A stretch of 64,000 nt of DNA from Mycobacterium intracellulare ATCC 13950 (GTDB lineage: Bacteria > Actinomycetota > Actinomycetes > Mycobacteriales > Mycobacteriaceae), in the NCBI RefSeq assembly GCF_000277125.1, contig NC_016946.1:5146001-5210000 (forward strand), in the 5' to 3' direction. Below, one piece after another: positions 16,977-26,713 of the stretch. Below the pieces are notes generated by a model. That model searched no databases. It saw nothing but the letters and a program-made list of their open reading frames with translations, and had not been told where the DNA came from. The translations under genes and the position numbers were made by a program. The stretch's first letter is position 1. The number at the start of each line of letters is the position of its first letter.

Positions 16977-17653
16977 TTCGTCACCTGGTCGAGTTTGGAG
17001 ATCCTGTATTGCCCCTCGGCGAAGGCCATCTTCACCCGCAGGCGGTAGCCGGTCTCGTTCTCAGTCTGATCGCTGGCCACCTTGACGCGGAGCGCGACAA
17101 GGATATTTATCGACCCGTCGGGGTTGTTGCGCTCGACCGCCGCCCGCACATCGGACACCTGAACGTGGATGTTCGCGGCCTGGTACGCCTGAACGAGCAT
17201 GCTGGTATACAGCAAGGCCTGCGTGCGGAAAGTGTCTGTGCCACATTCGATGATCTTCTGCTCAGCCGCGGTCATCGCGTTGGTGTCCGGCGCCTGCGTC
17301 GCCGTGACGCATTCGACCGCCGCCTTGAGCGCGGTGGCATCGTTGCGGGCGATCACCAGGCTGTCGCGGTGATAGCGCTGCGCGAGGTAGCCCCCCGCCC
17401 CGATCGCGGCGGCGCACAGCACCAGCAGCACCGCGATGGCGGCCAGCCACCCGCGTCCCACCCGCGACGGGCCGCGCGGCGCGGTCGCACCGGGCTCACC
17501 GGATTCCACCGGATCCTGGGGGTCACCCTGCGGATCGGCCTGCTCGGCTCCGCTGTCGGGTGCCGTCGAATCCTCGTCCTTGTCTTCGGGGCTCAACGAA
17601 TCGTCGTCCGTGTCGATGGGGTTCAGCCGGCTGGTGCCAGCATCTCCTTCCAT
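16973..17653 (-). CDS. mam1A: Mce-associated membrane protein (Rv0175-like)
   Basis: A 226-aa protein with an acidic cytoplasmic leader of about 60 residues (Asp/Glu/Pro rich), one transmembrane helix at about 66-90 and a periplasmic Mce-associated domain containing two cysteines (VECVTATQ, IIECGTDTF). It is the first of four associated genes after mce1F. The start at 17653 lies 31 bases inside the end of mce1F, so translation of the two genes is probably coupled. Function is inferred from the operon: assistance of Mce1 complex assembly or stability. Confidence 0.87.
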   Translation of the reverse strand: MEGDAGTSRLNPIDTDDDSLSPEDKDEDSTAPDSGAEQADPQGDPQDPVESGEPGATAPRGPSRVGRGWLAAIAVLLVLCAAAIGAGGYLAQRYHRDSLVIARNDATALKAAVECVTATQAPDTNAMTAAEQKIIECGTDTFRTQALLYTSMLVQAYQAANIHVQVSDVRAAVERNNPDGSINILVALRVKVASDQTENETGYRLRVKMAFAEGQYRISKLDQVTK

Positions 17654-19173
17654 CCGTCGTCTCCTGTTCTGGTCGAGTTCTCGACGGAGTATTTAACCCC
17701 GTCTGGCCCCACCAGTTCACCGCTTTGGGGACTGTAGACCGCCGTGGGAGGCCCGCTGGGGGTGTAGACACACGGGTTGGGTTGCTGGCCGTTGCACTGC
17801 ACGCTACCCGACCCCGGCCGCGACAACGGATCGCTGGTGGGCGGGGGAGTCCCCGCCACCCGGTCCGAGGGCGCGGGGTTGAGCCCGTTGTTGATCGACG
17901 GCGCGGGGATCACCATGCCCGGGCGCACCGACTGATCGCATCGCGCTCCCGGCGCGGGGCAGGTCAGGATCTGGTTGGGGTCGCCGTACCAGGGGTTGGT
18001 GCCCGCCGGAACGTACGGCTTGGGGTCGCGGCATTCCCGCGGGGTGGCCGCCCGTTTGCCCGGGATGTCCGTACAGGGGATGTTGCGCGACCCGCGCACG
18101 CTGTTGGCCGGTGTCTCCATCGGGATCTTGCAGTACGTGCCCGTCGGCAACGGCTGAATGCTGGTGTCCGCCGGGGACCGCCACTCCGAGGCCGGGATGA
18201 AGCCGGTCAGGCACGGCGGCGGCTGGTTGATCGACAGCGCCAGGTCGAGCGCGGCCATGTTCGGGAATGGGGCGGCCACCGTCTGGGCGATCGACGCGCC
18301 CTGCGGAAGGAACACCAGGACCTGCTCGACGCCGGTGTGGTAGCGCTTGAGCAGGTCGAAGACGACCTCAAGGTTGGCCAGCGTCTGCGGCAGCGACTCC
18401 CGGACGCCGCTGAAGAGGTCGTTGACCTGATCGGCCGTCGGCGCCGCCTGGTGCAGCAGGCTTTTCAGACGCTGGTCCTGCTGCGCGGACTGGGCGGCGA
18501 GCCTGTTCAGGTTGCGTGCCCAGCGCTCGATGTTGTCGCGCGATTTGACCTGGCTGTCCAGCACCGGGCCGGAGTTCTCGATGATGTCGTTGACGTCGGT
18601 GATCTGGGTCTTGAAATCGCCGACGATGGCCTGGGTGGAGTCGACCAAGCGCTGCAGGGCGGGACCCAGCCCGCCGACGGATTGCGCCGTCTCGTCGAGC
18701 AGCTGGCCGATCTTTTCCTTGGGCAGCACCGCCAAGCCGCGGTTCGCCGTGTCCAGGGCCGGCCCGATTTCGGCGGGCACCGTGCCCTTGGTGATGGTCT
18801 GTCCGTCCGCGAGGTACTTGCCGGGGTTTCCGCTCGACACCAGGTCCAGGTATTGCTCACCGACGGCCGAGACCGAGTGCACGTTGGCGATCGTGTCGGT
18901 CGGGATCTTGTAGTGGCTGTCGATGCTCATCGTCGCCTCGGCGCCGCGCTCGGTCGGCTCGACGTCGGTGACCTTGCCGATGGTGATGCCGCGATAGGTG
19001 ACATTCGCCGTCGGATACAGCCCGCCCGAGGCGGGCAGCTCGGCCTTCAGCGTGTACCGGCCGATGCCCATCAGGCTCGGGATCTGCAGGTAGTACACCC
19101 CGAGCACGAGCAGCGAGATGACGGTCAGGATCCCGAAGGCGATCAGCTGGCGTCGGATGAAGGGAGTCAGCAA
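17623..19173 (-). CDS. mce1F: Mce1F, MCE-family protein of the Mce1 transporter
   Basis: A 516-aa MCE protein. A single N-terminal transmembrane helix (about 10-30) is followed by the MlaD/MCE beta-barrel domain (about 40-120, with GRYTLKAELPASGGLYPTAN and VTYRGITIGKVTDVEP), a long helical region of about 180 residues rich in Gln/Asp/Leu, and a Pro-rich C-terminus. Six different Mce subunits form a hexamer whose helical needle conducts fatty acids and mycolic acid from the envelope to the YrbE1AB permease. It overlaps the end of mce1E by 7 bases. Confidence 0.95.
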   Translation of the reverse strand: MLTPFIRRQLIAFGILTVISLLVLGVYYLQIPSLMGIGRYTLKAELPASGGLYPTANVTYRGITIGKVTDVEPTERGAEATMSIDSHYKIPTDTIANVHSVSAVGEQYLDLVSSGNPGKYLADGQTITKGTVPAEIGPALDTANRGLAVLPKEKIGQLLDETAQSVGGLGPALQRLVDSTQAIVGDFKTQITDVNDIIENSGPVLDSQVKSRDNIERWARNLNRLAAQSAQQDQRLKSLLHQAAPTADQVNDLFSGVRESLPQTLANLEVVFDLLKRYHTGVEQVLVFLPQGASIAQTVAAPFPNMAALDLALSINQPPPCLTGFIPASEWRSPADTSIQPLPTGTYCKIPMETPANSVRGSRNIPCTDIPGKRAATPRECRDPKPYVPAGTNPWYGDPNQILTCPAPGARCDQSVRPGMVIPAPSINNGLNPAPSDRVAGTPPPTSDPLSRPGSGSVQCNGQQPNPCVYTPSGPPTAVYSPQSGELVGPDGVKYSVENSTRTGDDGWKEMLAPAG

Positions 19174-20330
19174 TTCCTGTCCCCCCTTTCCACCAGCGGT
19201 CCACCCGGCGCGTCATTCGGGTTCGGCGTGTAGCGCACGTCGGGGATCATCGTCTCGGGGTCACGCCCGAACGACTGCTCGAGCGCCCGCAGGGCTCCCG
19301 ACAGCCCGGTCCCGGTCAGGAACGCGTTGTCGACCGCGCTGTAGGTCAGGTCCAGCGTCAACGAGATGTTGATGTAGTCGCCGCGGAAGATCTTCGGCAC
19401 CGTGTCGATGTCGAACGGCTGCGTGAGGATCAACTTCAGCGCGCCGATCAGGTACGGCGAGGCCCGGCCGAGCTCCTTCAACGGGCATTGCAGCGCCTGC
19501 AGGTCGGTGTACAGCGGCGCTCGCGCCTCCGACAGGTACTGGTCGGCGACCTGGCTCAGGCGCCCCACCGAATCGACGGCGTTGATCAGCAGGTTTTGCG
19601 TGTCGGCGAAGTGTTTGATCAGCGGCGGGATGTCGGTGAGCACCCGGTCCAGGACATCCGCCCGCCCGCCGACGTAGGTCAGCAGCCGGTTGGTGGAGTC
19701 GATGGCGTGGGTGATGTCGTCGCGCTGCGCGTTGAGCTGGGTGGTGAAGGTGTCCAGCTTGCCGAGCAGGGACCGGATCGCCTCGCCGCGGCCGTTGAAG
19801 ATGTTGTAGATCTCGTTCTGCAGCACCTCCAGGTTGGGGATGCCGCCGCCGCGCAGGATCAATGAAAGGCTGGCCAGCGTCTGCTCGGTGGTGGGATACG
19901 CCGACGAGTTCTTCAGCGGAATGGTGTCGCCGTCCTTGAGCAGCTCGGGCGACGGGTTCGGCGGCGACGCGAGCTCGACGTGCTGCGAACCCAGCAGCGA
20001 GGTCTGGCCGATCTTGGCGGTGGCGTTCTTGGGCAGCTTGGTGTGCTTGTCCAAGCCCAGCGTCAGGGTGGCCACCCAGTTCTTCAGGTTGATGGCCTTG
20101 ATCGAGCCGACGAACACGTCGGCCACCATCACCTTGCTGTTGCCGTTGATCGCCAGGGTGTCGGGCACCTGCACATAGATGGTCATCGATCCCGCGCCGC
20201 TGCCGGGGCCGCCCGGAATCGAGACGTTCGAGATGCCCTTCCAGCCACACGAGCTCAGCACCATCGCGGCCACCAGCAGGGTCAACCCCTGCCAGGCCCG
20301 GTGCCGGATCAGCCTCATCGCGCTCGTCAC
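19167..20330 (-). CDS. lprK: Mce1E / LprK lipoprotein of the Mce1 transporter
   Basis: A 387-aa MCE-family lipoprotein. The lipobox VLSSC puts the modified cysteine at residue 28. The MCE domain spans about 45-125 (MTIYVQVPDTLAINGNSKV), then a helical region ends in a short tail with a C-terminal cysteine. As the lipidated subunit, Mce1E anchors one side of the Mce hexamer. The start at 20330 overlaps the mce1D stop by 4 bases. Confidence 0.95.
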   Translation of the reverse strand: MTSAMRLIRHRAWQGLTLLVAAMVLSSCGWKGISNVSIPGGPGSGAGSMTIYVQVPDTLAINGNSKVMVADVFVGSIKAINLKNWVATLTLGLDKHTKLPKNATAKIGQTSLLGSQHVELASPPNPSPELLKDGDTIPLKNSSAYPTTEQTLASLSLILRGGGIPNLEVLQNEIYNIFNGRGEAIRSLLGKLDTFTTQLNAQRDDITHAIDSTNRLLTYVGGRADVLDRVLTDIPPLIKHFADTQNLLINAVDSVGRLSQVADQYLSEARAPLYTDLQALQCPLKELGRASPYLIGALKLILTQPFDIDTVPKIFRGDYINISLTLDLTYSAVDNAFLTGTGLSGALRALEQSFGRDPETMIPDVRYTPNPNDAPGGPLVERGDRNC

Positions 20331-21940
20331 TGGCCACCTCCGAAGTCAGCGGCCGACGCCGGCCCGCCAGCGTTCGGCGCGGGCGCGGACACCGGCGCCG
20401 GGGTCGGCGCCACGGGACCCGGGGCCACGCCCGGCCCGGGCGGCGGCGGCTGGATCGGCACCGGGGCGTTCAGTCCCATCGGCGGCAGGATCGGGTTCTC
20501 GTCGTAGGCGTTCGGCGGACCCGGCGGGGTCTGCAGGTTCGACTGGACGGGTTCGATGTTCGGGCCACCCATGAGCTCTTCCAACGACTCCGGCGTCATC
20601 AGGCCCGCGGTGATGGGACCGACCTGCTGACCCTGCATGCCCGGGGCGACGATCCAGCCCGGCTGGGTGTTGCGGTGCGAGGTCGGGGTGTCGGGCACCC
20701 AGATGCCGGGGACGGTCGTGTCCTTGTACCCGTTGGGCGGCTGCAACCGCGGCTCGGAGTAGGCCACTTGCTTGGGCAATGTCTCGGCGGTGCTGAACAG
20801 GTTCAGGCCGAACGGCGGGTAGTTGAACTTGATCGCGTCGAGGATCGGCGCCAGGTACTGCGCGCACAGTTCGGCCGACTCCTGGTACCCAAGCCGGCTG
20901 CCGGCCTGGATCGCGCTACAGATGAACTGCATCGGGTTGGCGAAGTTGGTGATCGACGGGATGGCGACCACCGATCCGTGCGACGGGTGATAGATCTGGT
21001 TGATGTTCGCCGCGGCTGTCGGAAGGACGTGCAGCGCGGTCTCCAAACCGTTCAGCGAATCCGGTTGCAGCAACGCGTTCGTCGCGGTCTCCAGGTTGTT
21101 GACGTCGTAGGTCAGCACCCCGGCGTTCTTGTCGAGCCAGGGGCGCACGGTGGTGAGCAGGCTGTCGAACTGCTGGATCGCGTTGGACAGGTCGGTGTCG
21201 TTATGCGCGAGCCGGGTGGTGAAGTCGGCCAGGTTTTGGTTGAGCGCGACGAACTGCGCGTCGTCTTGGTGCAGCGCGTTGACGAACAGCGCCAGGCTGC
21301 GCACCACGGCGAAGAAGTCGCCGCGGCCCTCGTTCAATGCGGTCAACGCCTGCGACAGGTTGCTCAGCGTGGTGTTGAACTGCTTGCCCTTGCCGGCCAG
21401 CCCGTTGGCGAACGACTCGATGACCTCACCGAACGGGCCCTTCGGCTGCTCGGCGGTGGGACCCAGCTTCGAGATGATGTTGGTGATGCTGTTGCGCAGC
21501 TGGTCCCATTCGACCGGAACCTGGGTGCGCTCTTCGGGGATCACGGCGTTATCGGCCAGCACCGGACCGCCCTTGTACGGCGGCTCCAGCTGGATGGCGC
21601 GCGAGGCCACCAGGGTGGGGTTGAGGATCACCGCCGACGCGTTGGCCGGCACCCGGTATTTGTTCTCGTAGTGGAAGGTGACCTTCATCTTGTCGCCGGT
21701 GGGCTCGATCTTGTCGATCGCACCCACCCGCAGGCCCATGATCTGGACCTTGTCCCCCGGGTACAGAGCGTTGGCCGCCGGGAAGTAGGCCACCACGGTG
21801 TTGTTGGTCAGCTTCTCGTAGAGCCGCCAGCCGACGTAGCCGACGACGAGGGCCAGCACGATCACCAGTGATCCGATGATCACCGACGCCCGGGACAGCT
21901 TCGGGAGTCGAATGTTGCGGATGTCAAAGATGGTGCTCAA
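20327..21940 (-). CDS. mce1D: Mce1D, MCE-family protein of the Mce1 transporter
   Basis: A 537-aa MCE protein. One transmembrane helix (about 18-40), the MCE domain with VVAYFPAANALYPGDKVQIM and GLRVGAIDKIEP (about 45-130), a long helical stretch and a C-terminal tail of about 120 residues very rich in Pro, Gly and Ala. The tail probably reaches outward and may interact with cell-wall material. The start at 21940 overlaps the mce1C stop as ATGA, and the stop overlaps the lprK start in the same way, showing tight translational coupling. Confidence 0.95.
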   Translation of the reverse strand: MSTIFDIRNIRLPKLSRASVIIGSLVIVLALVVGYVGWRLYEKLTNNTVVAYFPAANALYPGDKVQIMGLRVGAIDKIEPTGDKMKVTFHYENKYRVPANASAVILNPTLVASRAIQLEPPYKGGPVLADNAVIPEERTQVPVEWDQLRNSITNIISKLGPTAEQPKGPFGEVIESFANGLAGKGKQFNTTLSNLSQALTALNEGRGDFFAVVRSLALFVNALHQDDAQFVALNQNLADFTTRLAHNDTDLSNAIQQFDSLLTTVRPWLDKNAGVLTYDVNNLETATNALLQPDSLNGLETALHVLPTAAANINQIYHPSHGSVVAIPSITNFANPMQFICSAIQAGSRLGYQESAELCAQYLAPILDAIKFNYPPFGLNLFSTAETLPKQVAYSEPRLQPPNGYKDTTVPGIWVPDTPTSHRNTQPGWIVAPGMQGQQVGPITAGLMTPESLEELMGGPNIEPVQSNLQTPPGPPNAYDENPILPPMGLNAPVPIQPPPPGPGVAPGPVAPTPAPVSAPAPNAGGPASAADFGGGQ

Positions 21941-23499
21941 TTCTGGCTACCTCCCGTGACACCGCTGCCTCCGGCTCCACCGGGGTTGATGAACGGCGCC
22001 GGCAACTGGTTGCCCGGCCCGGGCGGTGCCGGCGGACCCGGCGGTAGCCCCGGCGCGAACGTCGACGGCGGCGGCACCGGTCCGGCCGGCGCCAGGTTCT
22101 CGGTACGCGCACCCGGGGGCGCCTGCGTCGGCAACGGGACGGGTGTCCCGGGCACGTCCGGCGGCGGGTCGCCCGGCCGGCCCGCGATATTGATGCCGGG
22201 CGTGGGTGGCAGGCCCGCGGGGTTCGGCGGTGACGTCATCACGTCCACCGGCGCCGGGAAGCCCGGTCCACCGAACGGCCCGGACACCGCACCCGCACAG
22301 GGCAGCGGGTTGTCGGGGCGGGGCAGCCCGTCCGCCGCCGGCGTGTACGAGCACGGCGATCCCGGAGGGACGGCCGGCCCCGGGTGGTCGGGCGTGCCCT
22401 CGAGCACCGGGGGCGCCGGGGGCGGCGCGCCGTTGGGGAACCGGGTGCCGTTGGGGTCGGGGAACCGGTAGGCCGGCAATCCGGCGCTGCGCCAGAAGTC
22501 CTCCGGGTCGATCCCACGCTTCTTGAACGCCGCGTCGACCCACGGCTGCGAAATCTGATACAGGGCCAGGTTGTGCAGGACCACCTTGAAGAACGGTCCC
22601 GAGGCGATGGCCTCGTTCAACGACGGCAGGAACTTGCCGACCTCGGTGAGCCCATTGGCAAGGTCGTCTTTGCGCTGCACCAGGATGTCGCTGAGCGTGC
22701 GCAATTGCTCGAGCACGTGATTGATGTTCGGGTTGTCGTCGAGCAGCCCCTTGACCTGTTCGGAGAAGGCGGCGATGTTGGCCAGCAAGGCGTTGATGGC
22801 CTGGCCGCGCTCGTTGAAGGCGGCCAGGAGCGTTTTCGCATTGACCAAGGCCCGGTCGATCTGGTCGCTGCGATCCCCCAGGACGCCGGCCACCTGGTTG
22901 GCCTGGGCGAGCAGGTGCTTGACCTCCTCGTCGCGCTTGCCGATCGTGTCGGAGAACTTGGCCACCCCTTCGAGCGCCGGGCTCAGGTGCGGGTAGGTCT
23001 GGTCGATGGTCTGGGAGAGCACGTGCAGGGACTGCTTGACGGTATCGATGTCCCAGCCCTGGGCGGCCTTGGTGACGTCGAAGAACGCGTCGTAAATCTG
23101 GTACGGCGTGGTGCTTTGGCCCAGCGGCAGACTCGCCCCGGGCCGCAGGGGCTGGTTGCCGCGGGCCTCGACGTCGAGGATCTTCTTCCCCAGGATGGTG
23201 TCGGTCTTGATCGCCAGCCGGCTCTCGGTGCCGATGGTGTTGGTGCCGATGGAGAACTTCAACCGGATGTGGTCCCCGTCGATCTTGATGCCCTCCACCT
23301 TGCCGACGTCCAGGCCGGCGATACGCACTTTGTCGCCGGTGTTGATGCCGCCGGAGTCGGTGAACTGGCCGTAGTAGCTCGGCTTGGCGAACAGCATCGG
23401 GACGCTGGTGAAGCTTTGGCCGACGCCGATCACGAGCACCGTCACGACGATGCCCATCAGCCCGATGCGGACCCGGTTCGGCGGTTCCAGTGTTCTCAT
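21937..23499 (-). CDS. mce1C: Mce1C, MCE-family protein of the Mce1 transporter
   Basis: A 520-aa MCE protein (M. tuberculosis Mce1C is 515 aa). It opens MRTLEPPNRVRIGLMG, followed by a transmembrane helix, the MCE domain (about 35-115, YGQFTDSGGINTGDKVRIAG), a helical needle region and a Pro-rich tail of roughly 160 residues. The ATG at 23499 is chosen over an upstream start at 23511 because it forms an ATGA overlap with the mce1B stop (23496-23499) and matches the known N-terminus. Confidence 0.95.
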   Translation of the reverse strand: MRTLEPPNRVRIGLMGIVVTVLVIGVGQSFTSVPMLFAKPSYYGQFTDSGGINTGDKVRIAGLDVGKVEGIKIDGDHIRLKFSIGTNTIGTESRLAIKTDTILGKKILDVEARGNQPLRPGASLPLGQSTTPYQIYDAFFDVTKAAQGWDIDTVKQSLHVLSQTIDQTYPHLSPALEGVAKFSDTIGKRDEEVKHLLAQANQVAGVLGDRSDQIDRALVNAKTLLAAFNERGQAINALLANIAAFSEQVKGLLDDNPNINHVLEQLRTLSDILVQRKDDLANGLTEVGKFLPSLNEAIASGPFFKVVLHNLALYQISQPWVDAAFKKRGIDPEDFWRSAGLPAYRFPDPNGTRFPNGAPPPAPPVLEGTPDHPGPAVPPGSPCSYTPAADGLPRPDNPLPCAGAVSGPFGGPGFPAPVDVMTSPPNPAGLPPTPGINIAGRPGDPPPDVPGTPVPLPTQAPPGARTENLAPAGPVPPPSTFAPGLPPGPPAPPGPGNQLPAPFINPGGAGGSGVTGGSQN

Positions 23500-24536
23500 T
23501 GCGGCGTGCACCTACCCGTCGGCTGCTGGAACAACCGGACCGTGCGGACCGGGCCGCCGGCCTGCAGACCGTTGATCTTGAGGGTGATGTCGCAGGCGTA
23601 GAAGTTCACGAAGTCCCCGTAGGAGCCGATCGCGCGCCCGATCATGTTCAGCGCTGTGGGCACCTTCTTCAGGTAGTCCTGCAGTTGGTCTTGCTGGTCG
23701 ATCAGCGGCTGCTGAACGGCGTCCAGGTAGTTGATCGTCTTGTGCAGTAGCGCTCGGTCCTCGGCGAGCAGGTCGGCGACCGTCCCGGCGGCGTTGCTGA
23801 TGTGGGCGAACCCCGCGGCCTGCGAGTCGCCGTGGTTCTTGAGGCCGGTGATCAACACCTCGAGCTTGTCGACCGTCTGGTCGAATTGCTGCCGGTGCCG
23901 GACCGTGGTGTCCAAGACGATGTTCAGGTTCTTGATGACCTCACCGATCGCTTGGTCGCGCTCGCCGAGCTGGTTGGTCAGCTGCGCGGTGTTGTCGAGG
24001 ATGTCGTTGATGGTGCCGCCCTGGCCCTGGAACACGGTGACCAGCGCGGTCGCGATGGTGTTGACCTTCTGTGGGTCGAGCGCCCGGAACAGTGGCTTGA
24101 AACCGCCGATCAGGGCGTCGAGGTCGAGCGCCGGCGTCGTCCGCGACAAGGGGATGAACCCGCCGGGCGGCAGGACCTTGTCCGCGCCTTCGCCCTGACC
24201 GCGTTTGATCTCCAGGTAGCGGTTACCGATCAGGTCGAGGTAGCGGATCTGGGCGGTCGTCGACTGGTACAGCGGGATGGAGCGGTCGACGTTGAATTTC
24301 ACCCGGGCGCGCTTGCCGCCGTCGACCAGCTCCACCTTGTCGACCTTGCCGACCTCGACGCCCGAGGCGCGGACGAACTGGCCCGCCCGCAGGCCGCTGA
24401 TGTTGCTGAATTCCGCCGAATACCCGTTGGTGCGGTCGAAGCGCATCTGACCGAACACCACGAAGATCATCACGGTGAAGATCAACAGCACCACCGAGAA
24501 GATGCTGAGCCTGGTAATGGTTCCGGAGATTTTCAT
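23496..24536 (-). CDS. mce1B: Mce1B, MCE-family protein of the Mce1 transporter
   Basis: A 346-aa MCE protein, the shortest of the six. An N-terminal transmembrane helix (about 10-30) is followed by the MCE domain (YSAEFSNISGLRAGQFVRAS, GVEVGKVDKVEL) and a helical region; there is no long Pro-rich tail. The C-terminus has two cysteines (FYACDIT and GRCTPQ). The start at 24536 overlaps the mce1A stop by 4 bases. Confidence 0.95.
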   Translation of the reverse strand: MKISGTITRLSIFSVVLLIFTVMIFVVFGQMRFDRTNGYSAEFSNISGLRAGQFVRASGVEVGKVDKVELVDGGKRARVKFNVDRSIPLYQSTTAQIRYLDLIGNRYLEIKRGQGEGADKVLPPGGFIPLSRTTPALDLDALIGGFKPLFRALDPQKVNTIATALVTVFQGQGGTINDILDNTAQLTNQLGERDQAIGEVIKNLNIVLDTTVRHRQQFDQTVDKLEVLITGLKNHGDSQAAGFAHISNAAGTVADLLAEDRALLHKTINYLDAVQQPLIDQQDQLQDYLKKVPTALNMIGRAIGSYGDFVNFYACDITLKINGLQAGGPVRTVRLFQQPTGRCTPQ

Positions 24537-25840
24537 GGGTTGATCGTGTTATCCCCTACCTGGCGTCCCCAGACATACTCGATCGCGTACGGCGATCCGG
24601 TGTCCAGGTGGTTGTACGGCGCGATGCTGTTGCCGGAGTCCATCACCAACTCCGGTGCCGGCCACAGATCGTGGGTGAGCGGCTGCCAGCAACCGGGGGC
24701 GCCGCCGGGGCCGCCGCGGGCGTTCACCCGCGGCAGGTTCTCGGGCCAGACGTAGGGGTTGGGCGCCCCACCGACCAAACCTGCCGTGGCACCGAGCCCA
24801 AGCGTGAGCGCGGCGACGGCGACCAGCGACAGCGGGTTGGCGATCAGGCCCAGCCCGGACAGGGCCTGGGTGTGGCTGTTGAGCGAGTAGCCGTTGCCGC
24901 CCAGGAACGAGGCGGCCTTGGGCTCGATGTCGTGGTAATTGCGGACCGCGCAGAACAGTTCGGGGCTGTAGGTGTCGAGCAGCTGGGCCGTGGGCACCAG
25001 ATCGGCGGCCCCGCGCGCCAGATACGGGCCGCCCTTGGTGAACAGGTCCGCGCCGGTGTTGCCGAACCCGGCCGCCGACAACAACGCCTGATCCAGATCC
25101 TTTTGCTGCGCGTTGATCGTGCGCGAGGTGACCACCGCGTTGTTCAAGAAGTCGAACAGATCCGGCGAGGCGTCCGCATAGGTGTCGCCCAGCGCCGCCA
25201 ACTGCTGAATGTCCTTGCGCGCCTGCGGCATCCGCGGATTCACCTCATCCAAAACCGCGTTCGCATTCACCACCGACTGCCCGAACTTCTCCCCCAGCCC
25301 GGCCAACGACTGCGCCGCCGCGCTCAACGTCAGATTCAACTTGACCGGATCGACCTTCTGCGCGATCGAGGTGATCGTCTGAAACAGCGTGTTGATCTCG
25401 GTGGTCACCGAACGCGCGTCGAGCACGGTGTGCGCCGAGATCTTCTGCGGCGACGGGTGCGCCGGCGTCGTCAACGACACGTACTTGCCACCGAACACCG
25501 TCGTCGCCTTGATATCGGCATTCACATTGGACGGGATCAGCTTCAAATACCGCGGATAGACCTCGAGCGTGAACTTCGCCGCCGGCTTGCCGTCGCGCAC
25601 CGTCTCCGCGATGCTGCCGACCCGCCCGATCTCCACCCCGTTGTAGGTCACCTTCGAGCCCGGATCCATCACCAGACCGGCCCGCGACGCCAGCATCGTC
25701 AGGTTGGTCTTGGGGGTGAAGTCGCCGCGGAACTGGCCGTAGACGAAACCGAGGACCAGCGCGGCGATCACCAGCGCCGCCAACCCGGCCCACTTGTACG
25801 GCGGGGTCCGGGGGGCGTTGGTCTGGATCGGCGCTGACAT
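24533..25840 (-). CDS. mce1A: Mce1A, MCE-family protein of the Mce1 transporter
   Basis: A 435-aa MCE protein. A transmembrane helix at about 17-36, then the MCE domain (about 40-125: LTMLASRAGLVMDPGSKVTY and GVEIGRVGSI) and the cholesterol-uptake-porter-1-like helical region, ending in a Pro/Gly-rich tail. M. tuberculosis Mce1A is the classic mammalian-cell-entry protein; the complex imports fatty acids. Codon choice between about 25070 and 25660 differs from the rest of the gene, with many GCG, ACG, TTG, GAT and AAT codons in place of GCC, ACC, CTG, GAC and AAC; this may mark recombination with another mce copy. Confidence 0.95.
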   Translation of the reverse strand: MSAPIQTNAPRTPPYKWAGLAALVIAALVLGFVYGQFRGDFTPKTNLTMLASRAGLVMDPGSKVTYNGVEIGRVGSIAETVRDGKPAAKFTLEVYPRYLKLIPSNVNADIKATTVFGGKYVSLTTPAHPSPQKISAHTVLDARSVTTEINTLFQTITSIAQKVDPVKLNLTLSAAAQSLAGLGEKFGQSVVNANAVLDEVNPRMPQARKDIQQLAALGDTYADASPDLFDFLNNAVVTSRTINAQQKDLDQALLSAAGFGNTGADLFTKGGPYLARGAADLVPTAQLLDTYSPELFCAVRNYHDIEPKAASFLGGNGYSLNSHTQALSGLGLIANPLSLVAVAALTLGLGATAGLVGGAPNPYVWPENLPRVNARGGPGGAPGCWQPLTHDLWPAPELVMDSGNSIAPYNHLDTGSPYAIEYVWGRQVGDNTINP

Positions 25841-25842
25841 GG

Positions 25843-26712
25843 CTACACCGTGAGCGCGAAGTTGGGGTTGACGCCATAGAGCGCCAACGCGGCGGCCAAC
25901 ACGACAACCTGCACCGACACCAGCGAGAAGCGCATCGATCGGCCGACGGCCTCGCCCACGCCGACCGGCCCGCCGCCGGCGTTGTAGCCGTAGAAGCAGT
26001 GGGTGATCATGACGACCGCGGTGATAAGGATGGCTTCCAGGAACGACCAGAAGACGTCGTCGGGGCGCAGGAACGTCCGGAAGTAGTGCTCGTAGGTGCC
26101 GTTGGATTGTCCGTAGAGCACGGTCGTGGTGATCTGCGGCGACAGGAACGACATGATCATCGCCAGCGCGTACAGCGGGATGATCACCACCAGCCCGGCC
26201 ATGATCCGGGTGGTCGCCAGGAACGAAATCGACTTGATACCCATCACTTCCAGCGCGTCGATCTCCTCGCTGATGCGCATCGCGCCCAGCTCGGCCGTCG
26301 CGCCGGCGCCGACCGTGGCGGCCATCGCGATGCCGGTGACGACGGGCGCGGCGATGCGCACGTTGATCAGCGCGGCGAAGAATCCGGTGAACGCCTCGAC
26401 GCCGATGTTGCCCAGCGAGGCGAACCCCTGGATCGCGACCAGGGAGCTACCGGACAACGTCACGAAGCCGACGATGGCGACGGTGCCGCCGATGACGGCC
26501 ATGGCGCCGGTGCCCATCCCGATCTGGGCGACCAGACGCAGGGTTTCCTTGCGGTAGTTGCGCAGCGCGTGCGGGATGTGTGCCAGGGCCACCCCGCCGA
26601 ACCACGCCATCTGGCCGATGTCGTCGAGCCCGCGCGCCGCGGCCAGGCCGTAGCGGTTGAGATTCTCTGCGGCCCGCGGGAAGCGGGAGCGAAAGACGGT
26701 GGTCGTCGACAT
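25843..26712 (-). CDS. yrbE1B: YrbE1B, MlaE-type permease subunit of the Mce1 transporter
   Basis: A 289-aa integral membrane protein of the MlaE/YrbE permease family with five to six hydrophobic segments. The conserved EEIDALEVMGIKS motif lies near residue 147 and is the coupling-helix region that contacts the MceG ATPase, which is encoded elsewhere in the genome. With YrbE1A it forms the inner-membrane channel that receives lipid from the Mce hexamer. It starts 1 base after the yrbE1A stop and ends 2 bases before mce1A. Confidence 0.96.
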   Translation of the reverse strand: MSTTTVFRSRFPRAAENLNRYGLAAARGLDDIGQMAWFGGVALAHIPHALRNYRKETLRLVAQIGMGTGAMAVIGGTVAIVGFVTLSGSSLVAIQGFASLGNIGVEAFTGFFAALINVRIAAPVVTGIAMAATVGAGATAELGAMRISEEIDALEVMGIKSISFLATTRIMAGLVVIIPLYALAMIMSFLSPQITTTVLYGQSNGTYEHYFRTFLRPDDVFWSFLEAILITAVVMITHCFYGYNAGGGPVGVGEAVGRSMRFSLVSVQVVVLAAALALYGVNPNFALTV

Positions 26713-26713
26713 G

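Noticed and set aside
17560..19233. 557-aa plus-strand frame opposite mce1F
   Set aside because: Antisense shadow of mce1F caused by high GC; composition is Arg/Asp/Val rich with no recognisable motif.
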